Made by a program: the position numbers and the translations under genes. From Folioceros fuciformis (lineage: Eukaryota > Anthocerotophyta > Anthocerotopsida > Anthocerotales), in the NCBI GenBank assembly GCA_049999805.1, contig JBNGIO010007223.1:1-28382 (forward strand): a DNA stretch of 28,382 nucleotides. The letters run 5' to 3'. The notes beneath the pieces are model-generated. The model was not told where the DNA came from. It searched no databases and saw nothing but the letters and a program-made list of their open reading frames with translations. Below, piece by piece: positions 25,875-28,382 of this stretch (positions within the stretch are counted from its first letter, which is position 1; every line of letters starts with the position of its first letter).

Positions 25875-27390
25875 ATGGTGTGCTACGAAGGCAAGAAGAA
25901 TTCTAATGGAGGTCGACTTCACTATTGGACTAAAAAGTCTGGTTTCCTCGTAGTCGAAGCCAGGGATCTGAGTGAAGCCTCTTGCAACAAGTCTGGCCTT
26001 ATGTCTTGCTACTATTCCGTCTGGATTGAGTTTGCGCCTGAATGTCCACTTGCAGGAGATAGGTTTTCTTCCTTTCGGTAAGTCCACCAACTTCCACGCT
26101 TTGTTGCTCATTAGGGAGTCGTACTCTGATTGTACTGCAGCTGTCCATTCTGGTGAAGCAAGTGCCTCGTCTATGGATAGGGGTACTCCCTACATTTCAA
26201 TGGCCGATAGTGCCTGGTGTGCAACATCTTCCAACTAGTCGGTGTGAGGTTGAGAGATGGAGGAAGCCTGGCGCTCCATGGGACCTGTGAGGGTATCACC
26301 AGGAATGTATGGTGGCTCTTTCCATTCACTTCATGTAGGTTTGTTTCTGGTGGATCTTCTGATAGCTTCTGGAGGTGTAGGCTAAGTGGGTTCGGGATGG
26401 TACACTTGGGGTATTATCTCCGGGACAGTAACCTCTAGGATTTGGGAGTCTGGAGATGATGTGGAGTGAGAGAGGTCTGGTTGCTGCTGTACAGGCTACT
26501 GGGCTAGTGGTTGTTAGGTTGGTGGTGTAGGTTGTTGAAGTACTTCTTGTTGGATCACCTTTTGAGTTTGCAGTGAGGTGATGTTATCGTAGTCTGTGGC
26601 CCCTTCAAACTCAAGGGGGGATTCAGTGGTAGAATGGCCAAAAATGCTAGGTGCAGGCAAGGGAGTGGAAGTGAGGGAGGACTGGAGGAGTGTGTTGAGG
26701 AGATGGGTTTTGTGGAAATGAACAATGCGGGAATGGATTACCTCTCAAGAGTGGGGATCAAAGAGCCGGTAGGCTTTGACTTGGTCCAAGTATCCTTTGA
26801 ACAACATCTTTCGACCTGTATCATCCCACTTCCTTTGGGTTTTTGCAGCAATATGGGCGAAGGTGGGACTGCCGAAAATATGGAGGTGGGATACCCTAGG
26901 TTTGTGGCCGCTCCACCTCTCGAATGGAGTAGTGCAGGGGAGTTCCTTAGTTGGAAGCCTGTTTTTCAGGTAAGTGGAAGTGAACAGAGCTTCTGCCTAG
27001 TATGCTTTTGTTAAGCCTGCCTGCAAGTTTGAGGAGGGACCTCAAGATTTCCAACAAGGAACGATTCAGTCGTTCAACGAAAGGGTTCTGTGAGGGAGTA
27101 TAAGGTACCGTGTTCTGTCGTTGAATACCCTTAGAGCGGCAGAATCTTTGGAAGGCATTGTTGATGTACTCACCCCTATTGTCTGTTCGCAAGGTGGTTA
27201 CTTGAAATCCTGTTTGCCACTCAGCAGTGAGAAGAAAGTCTTGGAAACATGAAAGGGCCTCGCCCTTTCGTTTCAAGAAGTAGACATGGCAGTATCTGCT
27301 CCATTCGTCCAAGAACGTAATGAAATAGCTGTGGCCTCCAAAGGAGTCGGTGCTCATGGGTCCACATATATCGGAGTGGATTGTCTTAAG
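25875..27390 (-). pseudogene. Copia-III integrase, linker and RT start
   Basis: After a TGA codon at 27394 the frame continues IHSDICGPMSTDSFGG (first Asp), FITFLDEWSRYCHVYF, LRTDNRGEY (second Asp, near 27190) and NPFVERLNRSLLEI (Glu, near 27090). A frameshift follows near 27000, then FTSTYLKNRLPTKELP and RKWDDTGRKMLFKGYLDQ. The Gln/Pro-rich linker has a few stops and ends in the RRSTRNKPT box near 26330. The RT start at 26111 on reads [20 protein letters not shown] and [19 protein letters not shown]. The open frame runs 34 codons past the truncation into flanking DNA. DDE residues are all readable. Confidence 0.88.
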
Positions 27391-27393
27391 CAG

Positions 27394-28382
27394 TCATCTG
27401 GCACGGGTAGGAGAAGGGTCTTTGAAAGGTGATTGGTTTAACTTGGTATACTGACATATCTTGCAGAAGAAGTCCTTGTGAACTTTGTGCTTGACAGGAT
27501 CCTTATACATGGTGGGGTCTGCAAGCATGTTGAGGTATCTAGAATTCATATGGCTTGCACGGCAGTGCCGTAACAAGGACTTGTTTGAGGATGTTGGTGG
27601 ACTGCTATCTACCAAGAGTGATGTAGATTGGATGTTTAAGAGGTAAAGATCATTGAAGGGAAGTCCGTGAGCTAGGGCTATTTTCTCAGGGTCTTTGTTG
27701 TGACAGATGGTGCAGTGGTTTCCTTGGAACGTGATGGTGAGGTCATGTTTTGTGGCTAACTTACGGATTGCCAGCAAGTTCTTGGTCATTGCAAGTACGT
27801 GGAGGACTTTGTTGATGGTGAGGAGCTCTCCAGTAGAAAGACGCAGTTGGACTTCTCCTGAACCTTGAATGGGTAGTGCACTATCATCTCCAAAGAGGAT
27901 GTGTTGGTCGGAGAGGACCGGGTGGTAGGAGGTAAACATGTCTTGATAGCTACATATGTGTGTGGTGGCTCCAGAGTCTAAGAACCAACGACATGTGTCT
28001 GTTCTGGTAAGGGTGAGGCAGATTGCTAAGATGGAACTAGCTGACGACGACTTGGTAGTTGTGGTAAGGTGAGACTCGTTTCTGGGAGCTTCTCTGCGTG
28101 GCTCGCCTGCTTGCTTCTTTCGGCATTCACTTTGGTAGTGACCAAGATTTTTGCACCAGTTACATGCTCGTTTGGCTGATCTTCTGTCAAATGATCTGTT
28201 TTGTGAAAATTGTCGACTTGGGAAGCCCGAGAAGCTTGGAGAAGGTGGGCCTCTTCGCTTGGGGAAACCTCCTCGTCCTTTACCACACCTATTTCCTCGA
28301 CCTCTGGAAGTGAAGAGGGCGTGGCTTACCTCAATATTATTGCGTGAGGTGCCGATTCTGCTGGATTCTTTCTCGAGCAATG
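27394..28382 (-). CDS. Copia-III gag end, protease and GAG-pre-integrase (partial)
   Basis: An uninterrupted 328-codon frame runs off the window's right edge. It contains a Gly/Arg-rich segment, the zinc knuckle CNWCKNLGHYQSEC near 28165-28125, a Ser/Thr-rich spacer, the protease motif WFLDSGATTHIC near 27990, FGDDSALPIQGSGEVQLR, VLAMTKNLLAIRKL, and the zinc-binding CKICQYTKLNQSPF of the pre-integrase domain near 27450. A single TGA (27394-27396) separates it from integrase, in the same frame. This is the best-preserved copia coding segment of the I/III family here and gives the reference for what the LINE interrupted in copia-I. Confidence 0.9.
   Translation of the reverse strand, partial: LLEKESSRIGTSRNNIEVSHALFTSRGRGNRCGKGRGGFPKRRGPPSPSFSGFPSRQFSQNRSFDRRSAKRACNWCKNLGHYQSECRKKQAGEPRREAPRNESHLTTTTKSSSASSILAICLTLTRTDTCRWFLDSGATTHICSYQDMFTSYHPVLSDQHILFGDDSALPIQGSGEVQLRLSTGELLTINKVLHVLAMTKNLLAIRKLATKHDLTITFQGNHCTICHNKDPEKIALAHGLPFNDLYLLNIQSTSLLVDSSPPTSSNKSLLRHCRASHMNSRYLNMLADPTMYKDPVKHKVHKDFFCKICQYTKLNQSPFKDPSPTRAR

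Larger units (their letters stand above)
25874..28382 (-). mobile_element. Copia-III: truncated copia element, relative of copia-I
   Basis: On the - strand from beyond the window edge: gag end, protease, integrase, linker and the start of RT. RT stops at [11 protein letters not shown] (25875-25905), where homology to copia-I ends. The rest of RT, RNase H and the LTR are gone. The 5' end lies outside the window. Confidence 0.88.

Overview
The window looks like a repeat-dense, gene-poor piece of a plant nuclear genome. It has plant-type Ty1/copia elements primed by initiator-Met tRNA, a plant L1-type LINE with the C-terminal zinc-binding reverse-transcriptase tail, spliceosomal GT...AG introns, and a relic that resembles a plant PPR protein. 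A streptophyte, perhaps a non-seed plant or charophyte alga, is my inference; the species cannot be named from the sequence alone. No host gene in the window looks intact.

Layout. Positions 221-1814 (+) hold a decayed, intron-containing glucan-branching-enzyme gene that has lost both GH13 catalytic residues. Positions 1815-4570 hold unrecognised decayed reading frames and a four-copy TGACGTTCCCATAAA repeat. Positions 4573-5769 (-) hold a weak PPR-like relic and a von Willebrand A-domain pseudogene whose metal-site motif is destroyed. Positions 5891-6093 hold a TATA-like site and a minisatellite.

Positions 6119-14599 are one nested copia element on the - strand, copia-I. It has two 230-bp LTRs, a PBS, a PPT and a probable GCTA target duplication. 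It was later hit by a 5'-truncated LINE (10331-12898, 15-bp target duplication) and by an LTR element of another family that is now a solo LTR (8070-8360, 5-bp duplication GGAAG). Copia-I itself sits just downstream of the TATA box of an older LTR belonging to copia-IV (14600-15573), whose polyprotein linker grew into a 27-bp coding minisatellite that broke the assembly (100 N).

Positions 15594-19140 are the most unusual part. A decayed permuted (beta-class) DNA amino-methyltransferase gene on the - strand is divergent from a decayed DUF7869-like transposon gene on the + strand. Four copies of a 22-bp palindrome (half-site GTGCGCC) lie beside and between them, and there is an 18-bp-arm hairpin at the right. 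I read this as the wreck of a methyltransferase-bearing DNA transposon.

Positions 19203-25354 (+) carry copia-II: gag, protease, integrase, RT, RNase H and a 3' LTR. Its 5' LTR-like block, PBS and an upstream decayed ORF do not match its 3' end, which suggests a chimera. Positions 25874-28382 (-) carry copia-III, a close relative of copia-I, truncated inside RT and running off the right edge. Together the region is a stack of successive insertions, with the relative order of several events readable from target duplications.
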